Part shown: positions 44,933 to 53,013 of the stretch, one piece after another
Layout of the letters: the number at the start of each line of letters is the position of its first letter
Numbering within the stretch: position 1 is the stretch's first letter
NCBI GenBank assembly: GCA_017436575.1
Contig: JAFSCU010000003.1
Span: 1-63,072, forward strand
Reading direction: 5' to 3'
DNA length: 63,072 nt
Origin: Oscillospiraceae bacterium
GTDB lineage: Bacteria; Bacillota; Clostridia; Oscillospirales; Ruminococcaceae
Notes under the pieces: model-generated
What the model was told of the DNA's origin: nothing
Databases searched by the model: none
What the model saw: only the letters and a program-made list of their open reading frames with translations
Position numbers and translations under genes: made by a program

Positions 44933-45214
44933 TCAGACTTGTCGCCAGCATAGCTGCACTAACACTTGTTCAGCCAAAGCCCACAATGATACAGGTTTTA
45001 CCCCCTGCTTCCTTTTGAACATCATATATTCTTCAAGAACTGATGTCGTAATTTCTTCTACTGAAATATCAGCACCAAACCACTCCACAAAATTATCCGC
45101 ATAATTTCTGTAGCCTTTCAATGTTGCTTCTGCTAAACCTTTGATTTCACTGTGTCTGTAGAATTCGGCAGCGGCCTGTTTTGCTGTGTAAGCAAGAGTG
45201 ATTTTTCTTTTCAT
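44933..45214 (-). pseudogene. Truncated tyrosine recombinase (integrase N-terminal domain only)
   Basis: From ATG 45214 (behind AAGAAGG) 93 codons read TAKQAAAEFYRHSEIKGL, then ATLKGYRNYADNFVEWF and SVEEITTSVLEEYMMFKRKQ, the SAM-like core-binding domain of phage-type integrases. After about residue 75 the match ends in a short unrelated tail; the catalytic domain with its R-H-R-Y residues is absent from the window. The gene is therefore a stump. It points away from the barnase cassette and lies 93 bp from the first of the two direct repeats that flank it, so it may be what remains of the enzyme that moved the cassette. Confidence 0.72.
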
Positions 45215-45229
45215 TTTTATACCTTCTTC

Positions 45230-45261
45230 CCGCGTCAGATCTTTCAGAAAATCTGACGCGG
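45230..45261 (-). promoter_or_regulatory. Perfect hairpin in the integrase leader
   Basis: An 11-bp perfect inverted repeat, CCGCGTCAGAT / ATCTGACGCGG, with a 10-nt loop sits just before the ribosome site of the integrase stump. No T-tract follows on either strand, so it is not a usual terminator. It could be an RNA stem controlling translation, or a recombinase/excisionase arm site. Confidence 0.5.
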
Positions 45262-45306
45262 CCAGAAACAATAAAAAACGTACTGAACGCTCTCACATCC
45301 AGTCCT

Positions 45307-45342
45307 TGGTGCAGCTAGCGTTTCTGTATTCGAACCTGATTA
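45307..45342 (+). repeat. Direct repeat, left copy, flanking the barnase cassette
   Basis: A 36-bp sequence beginning TGGTGCAGCTAGCG and ending ATTCGAACCTGATTA recurs at 46364-46399 with two mismatches. It holds the inverted T-arm motif TCTGTATTCGAACCTG, 15 of 16 identical to the left end of the tRNA-Gln tail unit. It may be an attachment site. Confidence 0.75.
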
Positions 45343-45465
45343 TTTACTAAATAAGCTTTATTTGCTAAAATATGGGAAAAAGATGGGATGAAATCCCCAA
45401 TTTCTACTTTTACAATTAAAACAGATAGCGTTATCAAATATTTGACTAACGAAAGGAGTTTTTAA

Positions 45466-45972
45466 TTGCAAAGTAAAAATTACAAACATTGGATAAGTAT
45501 TCCCGACAATAAGCGTTGTGTCTCTTGTGAAAAAATGCATGGTAAGATATATTTAGCTGATAAAGCACCAAAATCCAAATACAAACTACACGCCTTTTGT
45601 AGGTGTATTATTACATGGATGCAGGCAATAATGGCAGGCAAAGCTACAAAGAAAGGCAAAGACGGTGCAGATTGGTGGCTGAAACACTATGATGAATTAC
45701 CGGATTACTATATTACAAAGACCGAAGCAAAACAGTTAGGTTGGATAAGATATAAGGGTAACCTGGATAAAGTAGCTCCTGGTAAAATGTTAACCAAAGG
45801 TATATATAGGAACGAAGATGGTCACCTGCCTAATACAGCAGGAAGAATATGGTATGAAGCTGATATAAATTACGAAAAAGGATATAGAGGTAATGATAGA
45901 ATTCTTTTTTCTAATGATGGCTTGATATTCGTAACCTATGACCATTATAAAACTTTTGTAGAAATAGTATAA
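45466..45972 (+). CDS. Barnase-type ribonuclease toxin with MuF-like N-terminal fragment
   Basis: In this 168-residue product, residues about 65-168 align with barnase along their whole length: WWLKHYDELPDYYITKTEA (general-base region with Lys27 equivalent), EADINY (Glu73), GYRGNDRILFSN (Arg83, Arg87) and TYDHYKTF (His102). All catalytic residues are kept, so the RNase should be active. Residues 1-60 carry CVSCEKMHGKIY and HAFCRCIITW, a Cys/His pattern like the C-terminal core of MuF phage head proteins, known carriers of polymorphic toxins. The rest of a MuF domain is missing, and the cysteine core lies at the very N-terminus. The start is TTG 45466, 7 nt after AGGAG. The barstar gene follows after 12 bp. 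Confidence 0.9.
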   Translation: MQSKNYKHWISIPDNKRCVSCEKMHGKIYLADKAPKSKYKLHAFCRCIITWMQAIMAGKATKKGKDGADWWLKHYDELPDYYITKTEAKQLGWIRYKGNLDKVAPGKMLTKGIYRNEDGHLPNTAGRIWYEADINYEKGYRGNDRILFSNDGLIFVTYDHYKTFVEIV

Positions 45973-45984
45973 GGAGAAATTATA

Positions 45985-46323
45985 ATGATTGAAAGAAAAA
46001 AATATACCCAAGAAGAGTTGGCATATAGAGATATTCCTGAAAATCCAATAATTTTAGATTTTTCAAAATGTAGCGGATGGTATGATATATTTAAAATGCT
46101 GATTGATAAATTTGGATTACCTGTTGCAACTGGTATGAACTGGAGTGCATTCAGAGATTTTGGCGAAGATACTTTTGACGGCAGGGAAGAAAATTATTTT
46201 ATAGAAATACATAATTTTTATTCTATGACCGAAGAATACCAGGATTACTGTAAACCTATGTTGGAAATTTTTGAAGATATCCAAAAAGAAAACAGCAATG
46301 TATTTTTTGCATATATTTCATAA
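45985..46323 (+). CDS. Barstar-family immunity protein
   Basis: The 112-residue product has the barstar plan: ILDFSKCSGWYDIFKMLIDKFGLP (first strand and helix), GMNWSAFRDFGEDTF (the Asn-Trp-Asp-Ala-like helix that plugs the RNase active site) and a C-terminal YISEDIQ-like helix region (MLEIFEDIQKENSNVFFAYI). It should bind and block the barnase-like product of the gene 12 bp upstream. Start ATG 45985 follows AAGGAG. A terminator follows at once. Confidence 0.9.
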   Translation: MIERKKYTQEELAYRDIPENPIILDFSKCSGWYDIFKMLIDKFGLPVATGMNWSAFRDFGEDTFDGREENYFIEIHNFYSMTEEYQDYCKPMLEIFEDIQKENSNVFFAYIS

Positions 46324-46328
46324 TACAC

Positions 46329-46361
46329 AAAAAAGCAGACCTTACAAAAGGTCTGCTTTTT
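46329..46361 (+). terminator. Terminator of the barnase/barstar unit
   Basis: The 12-bp stem AAAAAGCAGACC / GGTCTGCTTTTT is followed by a short T-run and then directly by the right direct repeat. Confidence 0.9.
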
Positions 46362-46363
46362 GC

Positions 46364-46399
46364 TGGTGCGGTTAGCGTTTCTGTATTCGAACCTGATTA
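46364..46399 (+). repeat. Direct repeat, right copy, flanking the barnase cassette
   Basis: A 36-bp copy of 45307-45342 with two differences (TGGTGCGGTTAGCG against TGGTGCAGCTAGCG). The two copies enclose 1021 bp that hold only the toxin, its antidote and their terminator. Confidence 0.75.
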
Positions 46400-46407
46400 A
46401 TATTTTA

Positions 46408-47238
46408 TCATAACTGCAAATAAGCTAATAATTTATCAAAATTATTAACCAATCCTCTATATAGTGCAGATTTCCAAGAATTAATATCATTCATTTCCGC
46501 ACTCCTGCATTCTGAATCAATAGAAAGCCTCAATATATCTTCACCAAACTCTTCAAGGGCAATTTTCCACATATGTATCTTATCTGCAATTTCACTAGCA
46601 GCATGACTACTATATAGCTCATGTAACTTATAGAAATCCAAATGTTTTTCTAATCTCGCTTTTAGCCCCTCATCTTCTACATTTGGACAAGATATGTAGT
46701 ACAAAATCTCTAAATTATCCATAACAGTTACATGAAGAAACTTATCGTCAGGAATGTTATCGAAATACAAATGTACTGGTACATTTTTTGAATCTAATGA
46801 TACGTCATCTTTTTTATCAACATTACACTCCAAACACGCTGGTATCAAATTATTTGGTGTTACTGATAATGTTGGGAACTGACTTTTAGGTAAGTAGTGG
46901 TCTAATGTTTTTACTTGCCTAATACCACATATAGGACATATGTTTCTAATCGCTTGTTTTTTTATTTCATTGTAATATTTTCTCCCTGGACCTTTTACAA
47001 ATTTTTCATTATAAACATTTATAATTTTTTCTTTTGTAATATTTGCCGGTAGTAAAGATTTCTCAAACTTCTCTAATTCTTTCGGAACTAATTCATCATA
47101 TAAATTAGAATCTCTGCATATTATTTCCTTACATTGAAGTAAATTATCAACTTTTCCTTTATCTCTATAACCAGATACACATTCTTCAAAAATTTTTTCA
47201 GCCAGGATATTTTTTAAAGGGATTGATAAATTTTTCAT
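46408..47238 (-). CDS. HNH endonuclease, PtuB-like (Septu-type partner)
   Basis: The 276-residue product has a zinc-bound HNH core: ICPICGIRQVKTLDHYLPKS (first CxxC and the His of LDHYLPK) and NLIPACLECNVDKKDD (second CxxC). This form, DHxLPKSxFP...NLxPxCxxCN, is that of PtuB and related defence HNH nucleases. The ATPase gene ends 5 bp upstream. The ATPase + HNH pair fits Septu, in which PtuA holds PtuB and degrades DNA on infection. GTG 47247 overlaps the ribosome site, so ATG 47238, 10 nt after AAAGGAG, is chosen. The long helical C-terminal half is unassigned. Confidence 0.82.
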   Translation of the reverse strand: MKNLSIPLKNILAEKIFEECVSGYRDKGKVDNLLQCKEIICRDSNLYDELVPKELEKFEKSLLPANITKEKIINVYNEKFVKGPGRKYYNEIKKQAIRNICPICGIRQVKTLDHYLPKSQFPTLSVTPNNLIPACLECNVDKKDDVSLDSKNVPVHLYFDNIPDDKFLHVTVMDNLEILYYISCPNVEDEGLKARLEKHLDFYKLHELYSSHAASEIADKIHMWKIALEEFGEDILRLSIDSECRSAEMNDINSWKSALYRGLVNNFDKLLAYLQL

Positions 47239-47243
47239 GTTTA

Positions 47244-48770
47244 TCACTCTCCTTTATTTAAAGCAATAAGAGTACGTAAAAGTAATAACGCCTCGCTACC
47301 TAACTGATTATCAAATTTAAATAAGATATCATCATAATCTCTCCATTCACGCACAGCATCTGATATAAGCTTGTGAAATCCTGAATTAGTAACCTCAAGT
47401 CCAAACACTTCACTTGTAAGGGACCCGATAGTTGCTCCAAAAGTATTTAATTCTAAACGTTCCGGAATTAATTCTTGGTCAACTTTTCTCAATGCATATA
47501 CACAGTTACTAGGCACTTCTTGTAATACAACCGGCGAATGCGTAGATATAATCGCTACACCATTTCTATCAATTAGCAAATCTGATAATGCACGAATCAA
47601 TGCTGATAATAATGGTGGATGAAGATGGTTCTCTGGTTCATCTAAAAATATAATACTTTTTTCAACTATTTTATCTACACAACAAGTAACTATCAGTAAA
47701 ACCACTTTATGACCAGAGCTCAATGTAGAAAAAATATCTCTCATGCGCTCAGAATTAAAATTATTTTCATTTGAAGAAACCTCTTCTAAAAATATTTCAG
47801 AAAATGTTGCATCACTCTTTAATATTTCTATAGCATTCGACCAAAGCACTTTTTTTCGTGTATGCATCATACAATTCTTGAATGAGTCCATAAATTGATT
47901 TTCTATAGATTCAAACAAATCTTCTCCATGTTTCTTCAAGCCTATATACGAATAAGGAATATCAGAATCAATTGTATCAAGATAAGAAAAATCATCAAAC
48001 GGGCTGAATGATACACATATAACATTTGAAAATGTTGCCGGATTAGAACGTTTACCAACATAATCGTACTCAAAGCTACCATGTGTATTATTATGATAAC
48101 GAATGCTATAAATCATATTTTTTATTAATGTCGTTTTTCCAACTCCATTTCGACCTATAAGCACATGTATATTTGAAGGTGGATTGCTTTTAGGTGTAAC
48201 TTCAAAAGATAATTTGTATGCACTCTGTTCATTTTCTACCGAATTTAGGGTATATGTGAAACCATATTTTGTAAGTCTGGCACCACCATGGGCTATTCTA
48301 TGTAATTGTTCTTCAACATAACTATAACTAAAATTCCTTAAAAGTGAATTTCTCATAGAATTTTCGTTTTTAACTTTGTTAAAGTGTTCAGAATTAAAAG
48401 CTACATCTTGTAAAGCAGTTAAAATTTCAACTTGCTTACCATCCTCTAATGCAGATATGTTTGCATAATAACTCTCATCTTGTCCTAAAGAAAAAAAGTT
48501 TTCATCAAGCTGTGTAAACTGTTTGGGAATAATATCATAAGTAACAGCAGTCACTATCGTATAACCTGAAGAGTTTATTATGTTGTGAGTTGCCATTCCC
48601 ACTACACCTATCTTAACTTGTCCGATTGATATAATGTTTTCGTCATTATCACAATAATATGCATCAAATAATGTCCTATACGAAAAATCATCCCAATAAT
48701 CACGACGTAGATATAATGTATCTTTATTATTTTTTATCGGTGTTCCTCTTTCAATTACTTCAAAATTCAT
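47244..48770 (-). CDS. AAA/SMC-type ATPase, PtuA-like (Septu-type)
   Basis: The 508-residue product has Walker A IGRNGVGKTTLIKN (about residue 210), an ABC-like signature FSTLSSGHKVVLL (about 355), Walker B SIIFLDEPENHLHPPLL and a switch His in ISTHSPVVLQE. This is the layout of ABC-type ATPases of OLD/PtuA defence systems, without a TOPRIM domain. The N-terminal 190 residues have no motif I know and may sense the trigger. The partner HNH gene follows. Start ATG 48770 has GGGGG upstream. Codon use is AT-rich like the rest of the island. Confidence 0.85.
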   Translation of the reverse strand: MNFEVIERGTPIKNNKDTLYLRRDYWDDFSYRTLFDAYYCDNDENIISIGQVKIGVVGMATHNIINSSGYTIVTAVTYDIIPKQFTQLDENFFSLGQDESYYANISALEDGKQVEILTALQDVAFNSEHFNKVKNENSMRNSLLRNFSYSYVEEQLHRIAHGGARLTKYGFTYTLNSVENEQSAYKLSFEVTPKSNPPSNIHVLIGRNGVGKTTLIKNMIYSIRYHNNTHGSFEYDYVGKRSNPATFSNVICVSFSPFDDFSYLDTIDSDIPYSYIGLKKHGEDLFESIENQFMDSFKNCMMHTRKKVLWSNAIEILKSDATFSEIFLEEVSSNENNFNSERMRDIFSTLSSGHKVVLLIVTCCVDKIVEKSIIFLDEPENHLHPPLLSALIRALSDLLIDRNGVAIISTHSPVVLQEVPSNCVYALRKVDQELIPERLELNTFGATIGSLTSEVFGLEVTNSGFHKLISDAVREWRDYDDILFKFDNQLGSEALLLLRTLIALNKGE

Positions 48771-48893
48771 ATTTCATCCCCCAAAAAGAAACTATAAACA
48801 TCGTTCATAATTTGGTATTCATACATTTTAATATATTATAGGCTTCTACGTCAGTTTAATCAGAGTGTAGTAAATAATAACAAAACATTATAG

Positions 48894-49805
48894 TTAAAAA
48901 CTATCGCTTTCTATTTTTACTGTTTTTATCTTATACTTATTCTTCATTACAAGACTATCTTCGTTACCTTTTAATATTTTGTATGTATGATTCGCAACTA
49001 CATCTTTCAATTCGTCAGTGCCTTTTTTAACACCATAATTCGTAATCTGTTCATCAGATACTAAACAAAAACTTTCTGGATATTTGCACACTATTTTATT
49101 CAAATAATCTTCCTGTTCTTTATTCAATACCAGTTCTACTATGTCTGCTAAAAGTAATTCATATGTACCAGATATATTTGGTGCAATATTAGTATAATGT
49201 CTACCACAATATCTGTACGTAATTTCATCAAACGCCGCACCTGTATCTAAATTGTCCCACAAAATTTCTTCTTTGAACTCTCTAGACAAATTATCATAAC
49301 TTTCTCTATATTTTGTTTTATTAAATCTTTTAACAAATGCTCGTAAATCCTTATTTTTAATAATCAACCTATAATCATTTTTTGTGATAGAATTTACTGG
49401 TATGAAATTATCATCTTCCGCATTAAAAGTTTTAGAAATATGTAGCTTTTCTTCGTTATAAAATTTGTATGCTCCACCTATAGGCTGATATTTTCCTGTC
49501 CTTTTGTTAATAGTTAACAAATATTTACCATTAATTTTTATTCTAAACAGGTATGCGAAAGAAATACGTATTTTTGTCTCTCTTTTTAATATCCCAGCTC
49601 TCATAAGTTTTCTCTGATCAGTTTTCCAATTAGTATTATCCCAAAGATCGATAATACTCCTACAGAGAGAAGGAACTAGCATTCCTGGAAACCGGCCATT
49701 TATAGTAGGACTGAACAGCAAACCTTTATTAGTACAGTAAATTGCAACATATTCAAATAATGCTATACCAACAAATAATAATAAAATCCTTATTATTTTC
49801 TTCAT
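48894..49805 (-). CDS. CBASS effector: membrane-anchored SMODS-associated Nudix protein (Cap16-like)
   Basis: The 303-residue product has an N-terminal hydrophobic helix (about residues 4-24) and a short second hydrophobic part. Next comes a Nudix-like core: LLTINKRTGKYQPIGGAYKF (substrate loop and the Gly-Gly of the box) and, after an insertion, LSREFKEEILWDN, matching the REUXEE helix of the Nudix motif. This is the S-Nudix arrangement described for CBASS effectors with a transmembrane helix. It follows the CD-NTase gene by 12 bp and has AAGGAG upstream. On binding the cyclic nucleotide it should act at the membrane; whether the Nudix part hydrolyses or only senses is unknown. Confidence 0.8.
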   Translation of the reverse strand: MKKIIRILLLFVGIALFEYVAIYCTNKGLLFSPTINGRFPGMLVPSLCRSIIDLWDNTNWKTDQRKLMRAGILKRETKIRISFAYLFRIKINGKYLLTINKRTGKYQPIGGAYKFYNEEKLHISKTFNAEDDNFIPVNSITKNDYRLIIKNKDLRAFVKRFNKTKYRESYDNLSREFKEEILWDNLDTGAAFDEITYRYCGRHYTNIAPNISGTYELLLADIVELVLNKEQEDYLNKIVCKYPESFCLVSDEQITNYGVKKGTDELKDVVANHTYKILKGNEDSLVMKNKYKIKTVKIESDSF

Positions 49806-49817
49806 TATTATCTCCTT

Positions 49818-51197
49818 CTACTTGTCTCCTATTGGAACATCCACATGCCCAATTGCAACACATATACCATTTTTAATTAAATAGCATTCTATATAGTGGT
49901 CTCCTAAAAACGACGTATGCTCTTCTATTTCTTGTTTACGCTCTTCTATTTGACCACGTATTTCGTTTCGTCTAATTGCTTCCTCTCCAACATTTCTCAC
50001 TTTCCACAAAACTTTATCATATGAAGGGCAATTTGTTTTTCCAACTCTACATTTTACAGAAAAATTATGTGGAATATATTTTGAAAAAACCGGCGCATAT
50101 ATTCTTAAATATTTTTCAAGCGGTGTCAAATGCACTCCATCACCTTGTACATTACACTCTATTTCAACAGTATATTGTTCGTATACAGGATATAAATCTT
50201 CTATATATTGCTCCGTATCATCATATCTTAAAGATTTCTTTACACTATAATCCTCCAATACAGCATTATTGTATATGTTCAACCAATATTCATGGTTAAA
50301 AAATTCACTCCACGCCCCTATAGCTTGATCATAACGACAATTACTATCAAATAAAATATCTAACTTTTTAAGATTTTCTTCTAATCTATTTTTCCAATTA
50401 TTTAATTTTTGGCGATCTGATTCTCTTGGAGTTAAAGATCTACCATTATCCACTGGAGCATTTACATCCGTAGAATTTTCAATTCTTTTGACGATATTTT
50501 TCATTGTATGGTAAAAAATCTCGTCTATTCTATTATAATCACTAGAAAAGTTTTCATCGCATAATACAGTTTGTATTAATCCACTTGGCATATTTTTCCA
50601 ATTATCTCTAGATTTACAAAACATCTTTGACAAACGTACAATTTTTCTTAAATTGTTATTCTTATCTTTGTTAGCAGTATTGAACCACTCTTCAACAGCT
50701 TTTATATCCCTCACAGTCCATTCAGCTCCTGAATGTTCATATGTATATTGATCATCTTCTATACTTTTCTTATATCTTTTGAATACAGCAAAATCCACAT
50801 GATAACCTGTTGATGCATATTTAAGCCTTACACAACTCGTTTTTACTTCTGGCGGTTCTGCAAATTGTTTTGTTTCTTTTTCTAATGCAGTTGCTACCAT
50901 ATTTCTAGTAACCAACGGACCTAGACTACTTATGTTACTACTTTCAAAAACAATACCAACATCAATATCATAGTCCTTGTTATCATTTTGAACAGTAGTG
51001 TGCATAGCCATACTTCCTTGTATTCTATCTTCGGCTATTTTATATGATTTGCCTTTTTCCTGATTGTATTTTTGAAGTCCATCTTTTAAACGCTTTATAT
51101 TTAGCTTACGTTTTTTGCGCAATTCATTCTGTTCCTTTTCTGGTAAAACAACCTTCGTTCTATAAAATTTGTCAAAATCCTTTGAACAATCGAACAT
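49818..51197 (-). CDS. CBASS CD-NTase (SMODS nucleotidyltransferase) with C-terminal AGS-C sensor
   Basis: The 459-residue product has the polymerase-beta-like core: IQGSMAMHTTV (GS motif, about residue 60), KDYDIDVGIVF (two catalytic Asp) and YHVDFAVF (third Asp). Residues about 335-459 form an AGS-C domain (KYIPHNFSVKCRVG, CYLIKNGICVAIGHVDVP), a predicted ligand sensor typical of one CD-NTase group. It makes a cyclic di- or oligonucleotide in response to phage that activates the Nudix effector encoded next. No Cap2/Cap3 or Cap6/7 genes follow, so this is type I CBASS. The frame reaches GTG 51233, but ATG 51197 has the only plausible purine-rich leader and gives the usual MFDCSKDFDKFY-like beginning. 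Confidence 0.88.
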   Translation of the reverse strand: MFDCSKDFDKFYRTKVVLPEKEQNELRKKRKLNIKRLKDGLQKYNQEKGKSYKIAEDRIQGSMAMHTTVQNDNKDYDIDVGIVFESSNISSLGPLVTRNMVATALEKETKQFAEPPEVKTSCVRLKYASTGYHVDFAVFKRYKKSIEDDQYTYEHSGAEWTVRDIKAVEEWFNTANKDKNNNLRKIVRLSKMFCKSRDNWKNMPSGLIQTVLCDENFSSDYNRIDEIFYHTMKNIVKRIENSTDVNAPVDNGRSLTPRESDRQKLNNWKNRLEENLKKLDILFDSNCRYDQAIGAWSEFFNHEYWLNIYNNAVLEDYSVKKSLRYDDTEQYIEDLYPVYEQYTVEIECNVQGDGVHLTPLEKYLRIYAPVFSKYIPHNFSVKCRVGKTNCPSYDKVLWKVRNVGEEAIRRNEIRGQIEERKQEIEEHTSFLGDHYIECYLIKNGICVAIGHVDVPIGDK

Positions 51198-51360
51198 ATT
51201 AACCCCCGCTTCCTCATACGATACTTCTGCCACTTTGTTAATAATAAAAAATATCTAACAGCGTATGCTTTTATCAAATATTTTACATCTATATTATTAT
51301 TTTAACAATATTTTTAATAATTATATTATTATGTACAAATAACAATCCATATGATTATAA

Positions 51361-51810
51361 TGAAAAGAGTATAGAATGTAATAAACTACCTATTTATAGA
51401 TTATTAAGAAATAAAAGATTAGAATAATTGGTCATAGAAAAGCAGAGAAATCACACTCTCTGCTTTCCCTCCTTACTATTAAAATTGGGATAAGTATAAT
51501 CTATAAGAAAAACAAATCCATCGCCTATTTGTACAATTTCTGAATCGGTTACACCTAAATATATAGGTATATTAGTAGTTTTCATATTCTGTACATCAGA
51601 TAATTCTACAGGCATACTATAATCGCAATAATTGATATTAACAATAATTTGTCCATTATACACATAGATTTAATTAACAAAAATATTAACCAAAGTTTTT
51701 TTGCTTTCTTCATTATTGATACATATATTTCTGAATTTCAGCAGCCAGTTTACCACCTGTTGATAACTCAATCTTTTATTCAACAAACGCTCGTTACATA
51801 TAAGAACTTA
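51361..51810 (-). pseudogene. Decayed 3' end of a serine recombinase gene
   Basis: This segment repeats the last 110 or so codons and the terminator region of the intact recombinase at 52.9-53.35 kb. The end of the coding part (51451-51663) gives a peptide matching NYCDYSM.VELSDVQNMKT and VIDYIYPNFNSK with a few changes. Upstream the frame is cut by TAA where the intact gene has TCA (Ser) before IYVYN, and similarity stops near 51810. Even the non-coding tail (ATAAACTACCTATTT) is shared. It is a dead copy left by an earlier related element or a tandem insertion. Confidence 0.85.
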
Positions 51811-51849
51811 TAATTACATGAATGTCATTAATGAAACTGTCACATAAGA

Positions 51850-52299
51850 CTATAAAAGCTTCGTTTCATCAACTATTTGAACTGCATCATAACAGTCTTT
51901 ACAAGGAGCTGCTCCTCTTTTTATCATTTTATTATAAAAACTATCTACCATATCTACAATAAAGAGCGAATATTGCTCTTGCTTTGCTATAATAAATATA
52001 TCGTTTATTATCCTTTTTCCTATTCCTTTATATTTCATAAAGTCAGGCAAAAAAATATTAGTTATATGTATCTGATTCCATTCAGGATAAATATAAAGTT
52101 TGAGCAAAGTAAAAGGCTCTATCTCGTTAGGCTTATATTTATTCTTCATAAATCCTATAATTTTGACTTCGCATTCATCCTCACTTAACCAAGAACATAA
52201 AATCTCAAATTCGAATTTTTGCTCAGTATATTCGGTTTTATAAGGATCTAGCATATTAGATATGCTAGATTCAATTTGGTTTTGTATTGCCAATGTCAT
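51850..52299 (-). CDS. GNAT-like acetyltransferase
   Basis: In this 149-residue product the stretch NIFLPDFMKYKGIGKRIIND (beta4, then K-x-x-G-I-G-K acetyl-CoA loop) and IVDMVDSFYNKMIKRGAAP (beta5 and the final helix) give a GNAT fold. The N-terminal 60 residues are less typical. AT-rich codons fit the island. It lies between the dead and the intact copies of the recombinase 3' end, so it is cargo of the inserted segment. The substrate is unknown; a toxin of the GNAT kind is possible, but no antitoxin partner is seen. Confidence 0.65.
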   Translation of the reverse strand: MTLAIQNQIESSISNMLDPYKTEYTEQKFEFEILCSWLSEDECEVKIIGFMKNKYKPNEIEPFTLLKLYIYPEWNQIHITNIFLPDFMKYKGIGKRIINDIFIIAKQEQYSLFIVDMVDSFYNKMIKRGAAPCKDCYDAVQIVDETKLL

Positions 52300-52411
52300 T
52301 TATTCCTCCTCCAGTCCTTATTTTTACTATATTTGTATATAATAATTATACTGAAACCCTATAACATCCACACTTGGATTTTTACGAATTGTTTTATTGA
52401 ATTTAGTTTAA

Positions 52412-52804
52412 TTATTCTATGAAGGAATGATATAACATAAATGATGTAAAGCCTGTGATTATTAGCGTAAAACCATCTGTATTTATATGCAATAATTCGA
52501 TATAAGTCGGTGTAATCCGTTTAGCAATCACTAATGTCACAAGTATCGCAATAAAACCAAAGAAAAACTTATTACTCTTAAAATCTTTCGTGTCTTTTTC
52601 TGGCATTTTATTTAAACAATATTTAGCGTAAACCCAAATACATATTGTGTATAGCAGAGACCATGTATTAGTCATATCCGATTCCGATAATCTAAATTCC
52701 GTAGAACAATTACGAATTCCAATAACTACAAATAAAATCCCTACGAGATACGACGCAAACCAATTGCCTACTTTTTCAAAATTAATTTTCACAAAGTCAC
52801 TCAA
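52412..52804 (-). CDS. Small four-helix membrane protein of unknown function
   Basis: The 130-residue product has hydrophobic helices at about residues 17-31, 47-63, 79-93 and 108-125, with short charged loops. No motif is recognised. It sits with the GNAT-like gene between the two recombinase 3' ends. A role as effector or immunity membrane protein is possible from position only. Confidence 0.55.
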   Translation of the reverse strand: MSDFVKINFEKVGNWFASYLVGILFVVIGIRNCSTEFRLSESDMTNTWSLLYTICIWVYAKYCLNKMPEKDTKDFKSNKFFFGFIAILVTLVIAKRITPTYIELLHINTDGFTLIITGFTSFMLYHSFIE

Positions 52805-52983
52805 CCTCTATAAAATATTCATTTACTATTTAATCCACAAATAATTATATAATACTTAATTACTATTTTATTATAACATTATATTTCGTTACCGCTCCAT
52901 ATAATTGTAATAAAAAGAATATAAAATGTCATAAACTACCTATTTGTATTATTGCAAATAAAATATCAAAACTATTTCCCACA

Positions 52984-53013
52984 AAAAAGCAGAGAGCTCA
53001 TGCTCTCTGCTTT
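52984..53013 (-). terminator. Terminator overlapping the end of the recombinase gene
   Basis: The 12-bp stem AAAGCAGAGAGC / GCTCTCTGCTTT (52986-52997 with 53002-53013) has the recombinase stop codon TGA at its loop. A T-run follows on the minus strand. The dead copy near 51.45 kb keeps a weakened form. Confidence 0.88.

Noticed and set aside
44887-44990. A minus-strand reading in another frame with TSVSAAMLATSLIADKIKN after the integrase stump, as if part of a second gene.
   Set aside because: It is broken by a stop just upstream and runs into a terminator; too short to support a gene, so it was treated as junction debris.
46408-48770. Possible retron of the Ec78 type, since PtuA/PtuB-like genes can be retron effectors.
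   Set aside because: No reverse transcriptase gene or msr/msd-like RNA region lies next to the pair.
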